Source: a virus
IMG/VR virus record: IMGVR_UViG_3300038441_000281
Coordinates: 1-26,356 of that record
Strand: one strand, 5' to 3'
Length of the DNA stretch: 26,356 nt
Position 1 is the first letter of the stretch. Every line of letters begins with the position of its first letter. The notes under the pieces were generated by a model that worked only from the letters and a program-made list of their open reading frames with translations, was not told the origin of the DNA and made no database searches. Below are positions 6,884 to 12,990 of this stretch, piece after piece. A program made the position numbers and the translations under genes.

Positions 6884-6914
6884 AATATAGATTGATGCAA
6901 TACGAGAAATACAA
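6884..6914 (-). promoter_or_regulatory. Possible integrase promoter
   Basis: On the minus strand, TTGTAT (6914-6909) and TATATT (6889-6884) are separated by 19 bases. The -10 is good and the spacer is long. Transcription would start near 6877, inside the P-arm repeat array, with about 45 bases of leader before the int ATG at 6832. It is the best candidate seen, but weak. Confidence 0.3.
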
Positions 6915-6922
6915 CCCACGAA

Positions 6923-6946
6923 AAGATATTGGTTTTTCAATATCTT
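6923..6946. other. Candidate attP core: 9-6-9 perfect inverted repeat
   Basis: AAGATATTG (6923-6931) and its exact reverse complement CAATATCTT (6938-6946) flank the 6-base spacer GTTTTT. Tyrosine recombinase core sites are imperfect inverted repeats of this size around a 6-8 base overlap region. It lies between the two arm-site arrays, as a core should. An alternative is a small hairpin or terminator; the stem is AT-rich and has no GC clamp, which argues against a terminator. Confidence 0.5.
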
Positions 6947-6962
6947 ACGGAGAGGCGCGCCC

Positions 6963-7003
6963 GCTAAGTAGGGGGCGTATCATCCGCACCACTTCTACTT
7001 AGC
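6963..7003. repeat. Second inverted repeat in the attP region
   Basis: GCTAAGTAG (6963-6971) and its exact complement CTACTTAGC (6995-7003) are 23 bases apart; a further partial copy, AGCTAAGCT, follows at 7001-7009. It could be a binding site for a directionality or architectural protein, or an alternative core. The whole 6833-7089 region holds no convincing gene. Confidence 0.5.
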
Positions 7004-7035
7004 TAAGCTGTTTTTATTGCATAATTTTCCAGCTT

Positions 7036-7069
7036 TGTGGCACCGTTTGGGGCGCATTTTGTGGCACAA
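7036..7069 (+). repeat. Integrase arm-type site array, P' arm
   Basis: TGTGGCACCG at 7036-7045 and TGTGGCACAA at 7060-7069, with a degenerate copy TGGGGCGCAT at 7048-7057 filling the same 12-bp phase. Orientation and period equal those of the array at 6849-6882. A further weak match may begin at 7072. Confidence 0.7.
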
Positions 7070-7089
7070 CATGCGTGCCAATTAACAAC

Positions 7090-7365
7090 CTACGTCGCCC
7101 AGCGGCTGTTCGCATTGTTCTTGAACGGGTTCGGCCGGTCCTTCTCAGTGCCATGGCTGAGTGTCAGCCCGATATCTTTGCCGCCGCATTTTTCGCACTT
7201 GAGCTTCGGCGTCAGGTCGTCATGCATGGTGGAGTGACCGAGGCCCAGCCGCTCGCCTAGTTTCTGCAGATCCAGCACTGTGTGATGCCGGCAGCGGTTG
7301 CAGTGCGCCCGCAGTGTGTGTGGGTGGTCGATCAGGGCCTGGATGTGGTCGAGCGCAATGGACAT
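7090..7365 (-). CDS. Small zinc-ribbon protein
   Basis: A 91-aa protein with two cysteine knuckles, C22-N-R-C25 and C57-E-K-C60, separated by a predicted helical segment (LDLQKLGERLGLG); this is a zinc-ribbon layout. I recall similar short proteins in Rhizobiales genomes and prophages, without a known role. It stands between the attP region and the lysis genes and is not overlapped by either. A promoter ends six bases before its ATG, so its mRNA may be leaderless. A regulatory or DNA-binding role fits its position next to attP, but that is inference. Confidence 0.62.
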   Translation of the reverse strand: MSIALDHIQALIDHPHTLRAHCNRCRHHTVLDLQKLGERLGLGHSTMHDDLTPKLKCEKCGGKDIGLTLSHGTEKDRPNPFKNNANSRWAT

Positions 7366-7371
7366 TAGAAC

Positions 7372-7400
7372 GGAATAAGAACACCAGCCCTTGCCGTCAA
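7372..7400 (-). promoter_or_regulatory. Promoter for the zinc-ribbon gene, leaderless geometry
   Basis: On the minus strand, TTGACG (7400-7395), a 17-base spacer, and TATTCC (7377-7372) are followed by six bases and the ATG at 7365. The -35 is nearly perfect and the spacing ideal; the -10 is partial. Transcription would begin at or next to the A of the start codon. No ribosome site lies upstream of the ATG. Confidence 0.5.
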
Positions 7401-7500
7401 ATCACATTGCCGGTTTCAATCCGCAGTGCTTCACTCCGAACGGGAGGCGAGCATGGCAGAGAAACCGAGAGACATCCGCTTCGGAGATAGTGCATAATGG

Positions 7501-7800
7501 TTAGGGCAGCTTAAAGCCGCCACCCATCATGAAGGCGACGATGGCCAGAATGATGCCGCTGATGACCAGCTTGGCAATCCAGTTGAGCGTGCCGCTGACG
7601 CCGTCGATCTTGGCATCGAGCGTCGAAAACCGCATGTCCATGTGCTTGAACTGCTCATCCTTGCGGGCGTCAGCGATATCGCTTTGACGCTGCCAGGCTT
7701 CGAGCGCGGTCAAGCGCTGATCGCGGGTTGCGCCTTGATGCTCGAGAGAAACCACACGTGAACGTAGATCTCCGTCCATATCCATGTTCCGTTCGCTCAT
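7501..7800 (-). CDS. XhlA-like lysis-associated membrane protein
   Basis: A 99-aa protein: a charged coiled-coil N-terminus (RSRVVSLEHQGATRDQRLTA; KDEQFKHMDMRFSTLDAKID) and one C-terminal membrane helix (about 75-93, IAKLVISGIILAIVAFMMGG). This layout matches XhlA (haemolysin XhlA family), which in Bacillus phage PBSX acts with a holin in lysis. ATG 7800 overlaps the stop of the preceding lipoprotein gene (ATGA), so it is preferred over GTG 7818. It is the last gene of the lysis cassette. It might also be an auxiliary holin. Confidence 0.65.
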   Translation of the reverse strand: MSERNMDMDGDLRSRVVSLEHQGATRDQRLTALEAWQRQSDIADARKDEQFKHMDMRFSTLDAKIDGVSGTLNWIAKLVISGIILAIVAFMMGGGFKLP

Positions 7801-8018
7801 CCTGCTTTCCACTCGCACAGTTTTGCCCCCTTGCGATTGTGCGCGAGTAGCGCGGCGACTTCCTGATCTGAAAGAGCGTCGACGGCAGCGTCAGACAGCC
7901 TGATCGGCTTCGCAATGTCGCAGAACGATCCATTTGCCGTCGTGCAGGCCGCCAGCCCGGCAAGGAAGCCCGCCAGCACCAGAAGCCAGACGATCCGATC
8001 GACCAGTCGCCTCACCAT
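7797..8018 (-). CDS. Putative outer-membrane spanin lipoprotein (Rz1-like)
   Basis: A 73-aa protein with a lipoprotein signal: basic start, hydrophobic stretch (IVWLLVLAGFLAGL) and lipobox L22-A-A-C25, so Cys25 would be lipidated and exported to the outer membrane. The mature part, about 49 residues, has two more cysteines and the stretch FCDIAKPIRLS...LLAHNRKG..LC, seen in small phage lipoproteins near lysis genes. It overlaps by 7 bases the end of the gene for a membrane-anchored coiled-coil protein, which fits an o-spanin/i-spanin pair that joins inner and outer membranes for the last step of lysis. It lacks the proline-rich character of classical Rz1. Confidence 0.6.
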   Translation of the reverse strand: MVRRLVDRIVWLLVLAGFLAGLAACTTANGSFCDIAKPIRLSDAAVDALSDQEVAALLAHNRKGAKLCEWKAG

Positions 8019-8242
8019 CTCTTTAGCTCCTGGCGAGCCTTATCGGGCGGAAGCGCGCCGATGTCGTTGTCGACTTGGTCGGCAATCGACCGCGCCTTGG
8101 CTTGCTCGGCTTCGTGCTTGGCCCGTTCTTTCAGAGCACCGCGGCTGTTGCCCTTCAGGAATGCGACCAGAACAGTGACCACACCACCCATGATCGCCAG
8201 CAGCGTCGGATTGGATATCAGGAAGCCGAGGATGGTCATCAT
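8012..8242 (-). CDS. Putative inner-membrane spanin (Rz-like)
   Basis: A 76-aa protein with one N-terminal membrane helix (about 6-29, FLISNPTLLAIMGGVVTVLV) followed by a charged helical tail (LKERAKHEAEQAKARSIADQ) and a C-terminal DKARQELKRW. This is the layout of an i-spanin, with the tail in the periplasm, and its 3' end overlaps the lipoprotein gene. The periplasmic part, about 46 residues, is short for Rz. Start ATG 8242 overlaps the previous stop (ATGA). Confidence 0.55.
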   Translation of the reverse strand: MMTILGFLISNPTLLAIMGGVVTVLVAFLKGNSRGALKERAKHEAEQAKARSIADQVDNDIGALPPDKARQELKRW

Positions 8243-8478
8243 GCCACCTCTCGCCTACCGGCAGGCACCCTGACACGAGGCTTACGTGTCGCGCGCCTCA
8301 GTATCTCAAGAGCCAGCTTCCCCTGCTCTCGACGATTGTGCTCTGGGAGCATGCACGGGCACGCGGGCGCGCCATTCTGAGGGCCGATGCAATTACAGGC
8401 TCGCATCTCGTGGCCGGGGACGTCCGCGCTAGAGATGCCCCACACATAGCCGCCAGCACTTCCATTGGGGCCGATCAT
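8239..8478 (-). CDS. Cysteine-rich small protein in the lysis cassette, unknown function
   Basis: A 79-aa protein starting at ATG 8478, which overlaps the holin stop (ATGA); the longer in-frame version would lie inside the holin gene. It has a distinctive cysteine cluster, CNCIGPQNGAPACPCML, and a basic C-terminal tail. The glycine-rich start (MIGPNGSAGGYVWGISS) has no signal peptide. I recall close relatives in Rhizobiales phages, always as a hypothetical protein. It might bind a metal; its constant place between holin and spanin genes suggests a lysis-related role, but this is inference. Confidence 0.6.
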   Translation of the reverse strand: MIGPNGSAGGYVWGISSADVPGHEMRACNCIGPQNGAPACPCMLPEHNRREQGKLALEILRRATRKPRVRVPAGRREVA

Positions 8479-8666
8479 TTCGCCCACCCGAACTTGCGAG
8501 CAGCCCAATACCAGCCCTCGGCAATGACACCCATGCCGGCCCCGGCGAGCATCTGAATATCGGGATCGGCGGCGAAGTTGGCGCCGTCTTCAGCCGACAG
8601 CAGACCCTTGAGGACGAGATAGCCCGCGCCATAACGCAAGCCGATGCGAACGATGACTGCGGTCAT
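8475..8666 (-). CDS. Putative holin (Pam3-gp28-like)
   Basis: A 63-aa protein right after the endolysin gene (one base between). It has two moderately hydrophobic segments (VRIGLRYGAGYLVLKGLL and MLAGAGMGVIAEGWYWAARK) joined by a short acidic stretch and ending in the basic FGWAK. This resembles the Pam3-gp28 family of small phage holins. A holin makes lesions in the inner membrane and sets lysis timing. The ribosome site AAAGGATC lies inside the end of the endolysin gene, giving coupled translation. Confidence 0.68.
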   Translation of the reverse strand: MTAVIVRIGLRYGAGYLVLKGLLSAEDGANFAADPDIQMLAGAGMGVIAEGWYWAARKFGWAK

Positions 8667-8667
8667 G

Positions 8668-9381
8668 TCAGTGATCCTTTCGGGAGAAGGCCCAAGCGAC
8701 GGCCTTGGCAGCGAGTTGCAGGAAGAAGGCCAGGCCCTTGGCGGGTTCGGCTGGGGTGGTGACCGGAGGCGGCATTTTCGGCTCAGAAGCCTTGGGAACG
8801 CTGGGTTTAGGGGTGGTGCTCTCGGGGATCATCGGGCGCGGCTGCGGCGCCACGCCGAGATAGTTCGCGGCCCTCAATGCCTTCTCGAAAGTCTTGGCAT
8901 AGTCGGCCAGATCTTCGGCGCGGTCGGTGCCATTGACGATGCGGCGCGCACCGACATAGTCGCAGCGGTCGCCCTTGATGTAGTCATCCAGCCTCTTTCC
9001 GGTGAACATGCCCTTGGTCATGCCGTCGAAGAGAGCTTTCAGGGCAATCGGCCAGGTCATGAGCTGGCCCGGTGCCGTGGCGCCGAACTTGCGGTGGTTC
9101 GTTTCCCAGGTGACTTGCACCAGCCCTTCGCCAACCCATGGATAATAGGGCTTGGACCGAAGGTAGTTTTCTCCGCCTCTCTCGCGGACCGGCTGCATGG
9201 TGTGCGCAGTCTCCAGATAGGTGGTCGACAAGATGTAGGAGAGGTGCCGCAGCGGTGTGCCACGGCGCTGTGCCTCGTCCAGTATCTGCTCGGTGCCGTT
9301 CACCTGGCTTTGAGAAAGCGACGTTCCGAACACGCCAGACGAGCGCGCGCGCAAGGCCGCGTAGAACTTGCTACGGTCCAT
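8668..9381 (-). CDS. Endolysin, GH19/chitinase-like muramidase
   Basis: A 237-aa phage endolysin that would cleave peptidoglycan. The start FYAALRARSSGVFGTSLSQS and the motif YILSTTYLETAHTMQPVRE, with candidate catalytic E56, followed by WVGEGLVQVTWETNHRKFG (about 81-99), match the GH19-like endolysins common in Rhizobiales phages. After about residue 175 comes a proline-rich linker and a C-terminal hydrophobic helix (GLAFFLQLAAKAVAWAF), which could tether the enzyme to the membrane. There is no N-terminal signal peptide, so release depends on the holin. GAGGA lies seven bases before ATG 9381 (minus strand TGAGGAAACCCC). Confidence 0.85.
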   Translation of the reverse strand: MDRSKFYAALRARSSGVFGTSLSQSQVNGTEQILDEAQRRGTPLRHLSYILSTTYLETAHTMQPVRERGGENYLRSKPYYPWVGEGLVQVTWETNHRKFGATAPGQLMTWPIALKALFDGMTKGMFTGKRLDDYIKGDRCDYVGARRIVNGTDRAEDLADYAKTFEKALRAANYLGVAPQPRPMIPESTTPKPSVPKASEPKMPPPVTTPAEPAKGLAFFLQLAAKAVAWAFSRKDH

Positions 9382-9419
9382 GGGGTTTCCTCAGATTGTG
9401 GGTGTCAGATGCCGTCATT

Positions 9420-9434
9420 CCCGCTGGGTGCGGG
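9420..9434 (-). other. Short hairpin upstream of the endolysin gene
   Basis: CCCGC (9420-9424) and GCGGG (9430-9434) pair around a 5-base loop in the 90-base gap between the SGNH hydrolase stop and the endolysin start. No T-run follows on the minus strand, so it is not a convincing terminator; it could be an RNA processing or attenuation site. Confidence 0.3.
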
Positions 9435-9471
9435 TTGGCTGGGCTTCAGGGATTGTCGATTTGTTTGCGGT

Positions 9472-10080
9472 CTAGCGCTGCAAGGGCTGCTTCGACCATT
9501 CGACCAGAGCTGCGGCGACATGCCAGCCTATCTTGCGGGCGGCGTAGAAGGTGTAGTGGATGTTGTCGAACAGTTGCGGTTCCGAACTCACCCTGTCGAT
9601 CGAATAGACCGTCGGCCCCAAGACATTCATCAGGTTGATCAACCGAAGCCCCCGCTTGGCGGCTAGGTGCATCTGCATCGACCTGAGTTGGGCGCCTGTT
9701 TCATATCGACTGGTGTTTGCAGCCTTGGGGTTCCCAGTCTTTCGGTCATAGAACAGAGAGGGGACCATCAGCACCACTTGATCGGAGGCAGCCTGGCAGG
9801 CGTCGATGATGGCGTTCAGATTGTCCTTCGACTGCTGGATCGTCGCACCAATTTGAATGTCGTTGGTGCCGATGCTGATAACCGCGAAGTCAAATCTACC
9901 AGGCAAGCCGGTTTCTTGGATCTTTAACCGCTGGTGGTGGGACCAATGCCCCGGCTCTGCATAGTTGACGACCTCTCCAACGACGGTCCCAAAATGCGAG
10001 GCCGCATATGACGCGAAGTACTCAGGCCATGAACCAGTGCCCGGCGCGGTCCTGCTGTCGCCAATAAGCAGCAGTCTCAT
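9472..10080 (-). CDS. SGNH/GDSL-type hydrolase
   Basis: A 202-aa esterase-family protein. Block I is LLLIGDSRTAPG with nucleophile S9; block III is ISIGTNDIQ with N73; block V is FDNIHYT with D172 and H175, so the whole Ser-Asp-His set is present. SGNH hydrolases remove acyl or acetyl groups from sugars, lipids or glycans. ATG 10080 overlaps the stop of the Tat-signal gene (ATGA), so the longer upstream frame is rejected. There is no signal peptide. In a tailspike neighbourhood, de-acetylation of a surface polysaccharide is the likely role, acting either on the virion or inside the host; the sequence does not decide. Confidence 0.85.
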   Translation of the reverse strand: MRLLLIGDSRTAPGTGSWPEYFASYAASHFGTVVGEVVNYAEPGHWSHHQRLKIQETGLPGRFDFAVISIGTNDIQIGATIQQSKDNLNAIIDACQAASDQVVLMVPSLFYDRKTGNPKAANTSRYETGAQLRSMQMHLAAKRGLRLINLMNVLGPTVYSIDRVSSEPQLFDNIHYTFYAARKIGWHVAAALVEWSKQPLQR

Positions 10081-11039
10081 GCCCTGGACCTCGTCCAGTA
10101 ATTGAACGCGGCTTTCGCCGTGGGCTTGTCGGTAGAGCAACCAAAACCGGCCTCGATGATCGGCGCGCCGGCAGACATGGGTTTGCCCACCGGCACTCCG
10201 TTCAGGCTAACGATCCACTCGTCCCCGTCAACTGCAAGGCCCCAGACGGAATTGGCTGCTTCATAGCTGGCATGCTCGCCCAAACCGGACCAAGACGCGG
10301 GAACCTGCTCGGCAGGCCCTGCATCGAAGCGGCTGTACCGGCCAGTGCCTCCTTTCGAAGACGCGGTGAACGTCGAAGCGCCATGCAAAGTGCGCACAAC
10401 AGCACAGAGATCAGGTGCATTATCCAGTCCGGCGAACGAACCGGAGAGCAAATCGCCCGAGCTAACCGGGGCTAAGGCGACGCTTCGGCCTCGCCCCGCA
10501 GCCACCTGCCAGGAAACGCCGTCTTCGGTCCGCGCCGCGCCATACTCCGGCGACCAATTCAAGCGGTTGAGCACGCCAAAGGTCAGGAGGTTGAGCGACG
10601 TAGGGGCGATCGACGTATAGGACCTAGAGTAATCCTCTGCGGTGTGCAGGGGCTGCAGCGCCTCGCCATGGGCAGGGACGCGATAGACAAAATCCAGTCC
10701 GTAGTCGGTAAAGCGGATGTCGAACTCCCTCACCGCCAGCAGACGGTCGGGGTAGAGGCGGACTGAGCCAGTGAAGCTTACGCCTTCGTCGACATCGAGT
10801 ACCAACCCGAACAGCGGTGGCATCGATGAGAAGTGGTAGACATCACCTTCCCCGCCCGGAAACCCAAGAATGCTCCCCGGCGGGAGAGCCCGCCTCGCCG
10901 CTTCGAACGCATCATTGTTCGGCGGGCCGCCAGATGCGCCACCAAACATCGTAATGTCTGGAACTGGAGCCGAGAGCGCCTGCGAACCAAAGAGGCCGGC
11001 CGCCGCGCCGACGATCAATTGTCGTCGGTTGAAAATCAT
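10077..11039 (-). CDS. Tat-signal protein with pectate-lyase-like N-terminal segment
   Basis: A 320-aa protein. Residues 1-24 form a textbook twin-arginine signal (N-R5-R6-Q-L, hydrophobic VGAAAGLFGSQ, then ALSA before PVP), so the protein should be folded in the cytoplasm and exported by Tat. After it, ITMFGGASGGPPNNDAFEAA and LPPGSILGFPGGEGDVYHF resemble the start of pectate-lyase/tailspike beta-helices. The C-terminal half is beta-rich; SVWGLAVDGDEWIVSLNGV suggests a lectin-like fold. Tail parts are not normally exported, so this may be a host-modifying (moron) gene or a released depolymerase. It is translationally coupled to the SGNH hydrolase and follows the tailspike gene. Confidence 0.7.
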   Translation of the reverse strand: MIFNRRQLIVGAAAGLFGSQALSAPVPDITMFGGASGGPPNNDAFEAARRALPPGSILGFPGGEGDVYHFSSMPPLFGLVLDVDEGVSFTGSVRLYPDRLLAVREFDIRFTDYGLDFVYRVPAHGEALQPLHTAEDYSRSYTSIAPTSLNLLTFGVLNRLNWSPEYGAARTEDGVSWQVAAGRGRSVALAPVSSGDLLSGSFAGLDNAPDLCAVVRTLHGASTFTASSKGGTGRYSRFDAGPAEQVPASWSGLGEHASYEAANSVWGLAVDGDEWIVSLNGVPVGKPMSAGAPIIEAGFGCSTDKPTAKAAFNYWTRSRA

Positions 11040-11095
11040 ATCAAAGCCTTTGGTCGTCAGTTCCAGTGTTACTCGCAGCTTATCTTCAATATTGG

Positions 11096-12937
11096 CTAGG
11101 TCCAGATGCCGACGGCGCTAATGTCAGACTTTCCAAGCCGGATCGCTCGCATCCAACTATCCTTCTTGACCGTCGGCACCCCGCCAGGTGCTGCCGAGTA
11201 TTGAATGTTCGGCTGGAAGATGCTGGTCGTCGAGCCTGCCCGCCAGATACCGCGGACCCGAATTCGAATGTGTTCGGTGGCGGAAGTGTTTGCCGCCGTC
11301 AGCACCACTGCGCTTAGATCAGAACTCGAAATCTGCTGAGCGTTGCCAAGCGTAGCTCCGGTCGGATTGGACACCATGAAGTCCCACGTGGCTGACCCAC
11401 CGGTGCCGACTGCGCCACCCGGGACCCATGAAACAGTGTGCGAGGTAGTGCCGGCCGCGCGCGTGATGAGGAAGTACGCCTCGACCATGTACATTTCGCC
11501 CGGGAGAAGATTCAGGATGTCAGATGCTGCCGGGAATAGCTGTTGGGCCGTCGCTACATCAGCAAGAGCGAAGTCTGACGCGAGAACCTGGTAGCTCTCA
11601 TATGGCTCGGTGTAGTCGGTGAAGGTGCCACTGCCATATACCCGTCCGTCGACGCTGCCGGGGAGATACCGCGTGTCCTTGCCCGCTGCAAAAATGGACG
11701 CGTTGTCGTGAATGAGAAAACGAGGTCCAGTGGCCGCCCCCGAGAACGTCGTGGGCTGCTGATATTCGATGTTGGCTGATGACGCCAACCCAGCGAAGAA
11801 ACTGGAGAAAGCAGGCGTCCCCGTTAGCGTGACAGTGCACGACCGCACGATCTCGCTGGACGCGCCTGTGATGTGGCTGTGCCCGATGGCCCCGCCGACA
11901 ATGCTGAAGTCTCCCACGTTGGAAATCAGGGACGCGTACAGCGCCCACTTATGAAAGCCTGCGCTGGCACCAAACCGGAACCTATTGTAGACAATCTCGC
12001 TCCCTGCCCCTGTAGCATACAGGACGTTGCCAGAGGTCGTTGTCCGCCCCTCGAACCCGTCGATGTACAGGCGCGCACCGCTCGCGGCGACAAAGCAATT
12101 GACACTCGTCGTCGAGATGATGACGTTGCCCGGCGTTGTAGTGTTGCCCTGGATTACGATTGGATTGGAGGCAGTAGAGCCATCTGGCATGCCGATCGCG
12201 ATAACGCCATTAGTGTAGGTGCCATCGGCCACCTGAATGGTAATGACAAACCCGTTTAGATCGAGGCCAAAGGTGGTGTTGATCCCCTTTTGGATCGTCA
12301 GGAAGGCGCCACCTGATGTGTTGGCAAGGCCATTGTTAGAATCGGAACCATCCGTTCGGACATAATAGGTACGGTTGCCAGTGAGCTTTTCCCTGATCGC
12401 CGCCGGCTGAACCGCAGTATCCGCCAGCGCGAGAGATGCTAGCGACGTACCGGAAAGCGCCAAGGTGCGATTGGCGGATAGGTCTCCACCGCCAGTCATG
12501 CCTGCGCCTGCGGCAATCGTCCGAGACGGTTGCACCGAAGTATCAGCCAGAGCCAGCGAGGCGATGGACCCCGCATTAAGCGCGATTGTTCTGTCGGCGC
12601 TGAGATTGCCGCCTCCGGTCAACCCTGTTCCGGTATTCACCGCACGAGCCGGCTGGACCGCAGTATCGGCAAGGGCACCCTGCGCCGCAGAGGCGAACTG
12701 AGCCGATCCTTGAGCCGCAATAGCCTGCGCCGTCGTCAATGGCGTCATGGCCTTTACAGGCTCAGTTCCTGCCTCTGCCTCCGCTTGCGAAGCCGCAGGC
12801 CGACCAATCAAGACTGCGGCCTCGATCGTCGTCTTGCGCGTCGTCGCCCCATCGATAGCCAAAACCTCAGTCTTGGTCGGGGATGCTTCGCTCGGAAGGG
12901 CATTGATGCGAATGTTGGCCAAGGGGACGGGCTCCAT
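11096..12937 (-). CDS. Tailspike / tail fibre with N-terminal repeats and beta-helix
   Basis: A 613-aa receptor-binding protein. Residues 1-85 are an adaptor-like, alanine-rich region. Residues 88-180 contain three ALADTAVQP-type units with a 41-residue period, separated by GTGLTGGGNLSADRTIAL units. From about 190 (YYVRTDGSDSNNG, then FLTIQKGIN, VADGTY) it reads like a right-handed beta-helix of the kind found in polysaccharide-binding or -degrading tailspikes; the last 170 residues look beta-sandwich-like. No catalytic residues can be assigned by eye. The ATG sits directly after the T-run of a terminator-like hairpin. It presumably sets host specificity with the collar protein upstream. Confidence 0.82.
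   Translation of the reverse strand: MEPVPLANIRINALPSEASPTKTEVLAIDGATTRKTTIEAAVLIGRPAASQAEAEAGTEPVKAMTPLTTAQAIAAQGSAQFASAAQGALADTAVQPARAVNTGTGLTGGGNLSADRTIALNAGSIASLALADTSVQPSRTIAAGAGMTGGGDLSANRTLALSGTSLASLALADTAVQPAAIREKLTGNRTYYVRTDGSDSNNGLANTSGGAFLTIQKGINTTFGLDLNGFVITIQVADGTYTNGVIAIGMPDGSTASNPIVIQGNTTTPGNVIISTTSVNCFVAASGARLYIDGFEGRTTTSGNVLYATGAGSEIVYNRFRFGASAGFHKWALYASLISNVGDFSIVGGAIGHSHITGASSEIVRSCTVTLTGTPAFSSFFAGLASSANIEYQQPTTFSGAATGPRFLIHDNASIFAAGKDTRYLPGSVDGRVYGSGTFTDYTEPYESYQVLASDFALADVATAQQLFPAASDILNLLPGEMYMVEAYFLITRAAGTTSHTVSWVPGGAVGTGGSATWDFMVSNPTGATLGNAQQISSSDLSAVVLTAANTSATEHIRIRVRGIWRAGSTTSIFQPNIQYSAAPGGVPTVKKDSWMRAIRLGKSDISAVGIWT
12398..12676 (-). repeat. 41-residue tandem repeats within the tailspike gene
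   Basis: The motif ALADT(A/S)VQP recurs at residues 88, 129 and 170, exactly 41 residues apart. Between them, G-x-G-x-T-G-G-G-(N/D)-L-S-A-x-R-T-x-A-L occurs twice. Such repeats form the shaft of many tail fibres and are sites for copy-number change by recombination. Confidence 0.8.
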
Positions 12938-12961
12938 AAAAAAGCCGCCTCAATGGGCGGC
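12938..12961 (-). terminator. Intrinsic-terminator-like hairpin abutting the tailspike start
   Basis: On the minus strand, GCCGCC (12961-12956), loop CATTGA and GGCGGC (12949-12944) are followed by six T (12943-12938) and immediately by the tailspike ATG. The only SD-like sequence (GAGG, 12953-12950) overlaps the loop and 3' arm, so hairpin formation could both end transcription and hide the ribosome site. It lies about 30 bases after the collar gene stop. Confidence 0.7.
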
Positions 12962-12990
12962 GTGCAGGCTCGAGTTTTTTGCGGAAAAGG

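Noticed and set aside
6923-6946. The 9-6-9 palindrome as an intrinsic terminator for int or the early operon
   Set aside because: The stem is AT-rich and no T-run follows on either strand; it also lies upstream, not downstream, of int.
6849-7069. Could the TGTGGCAC repeats be a CRISPR array or origin iterons?
   Set aside because: Units of 10-12 bp without spacers are far too short for CRISPR. Position beside int and symmetry around a palindrome favour integrase arm sites over replication iterons, and no replication initiator gene adjoins.
8644-9666. Plus-strand ORF of 340 codons opposite the endolysin
   Set aside because: It spans the endolysin gene and the intergenic gap in antisense; no recognisable domain or ribosome site.
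10077-11039. The 320-aa protein as an ordinary host secreted protein marking a prophage end
   Set aside because: Its gene overlaps and lies between phage tail and lysis genes on the same strand, so it belongs to the phage even if its role is exported.
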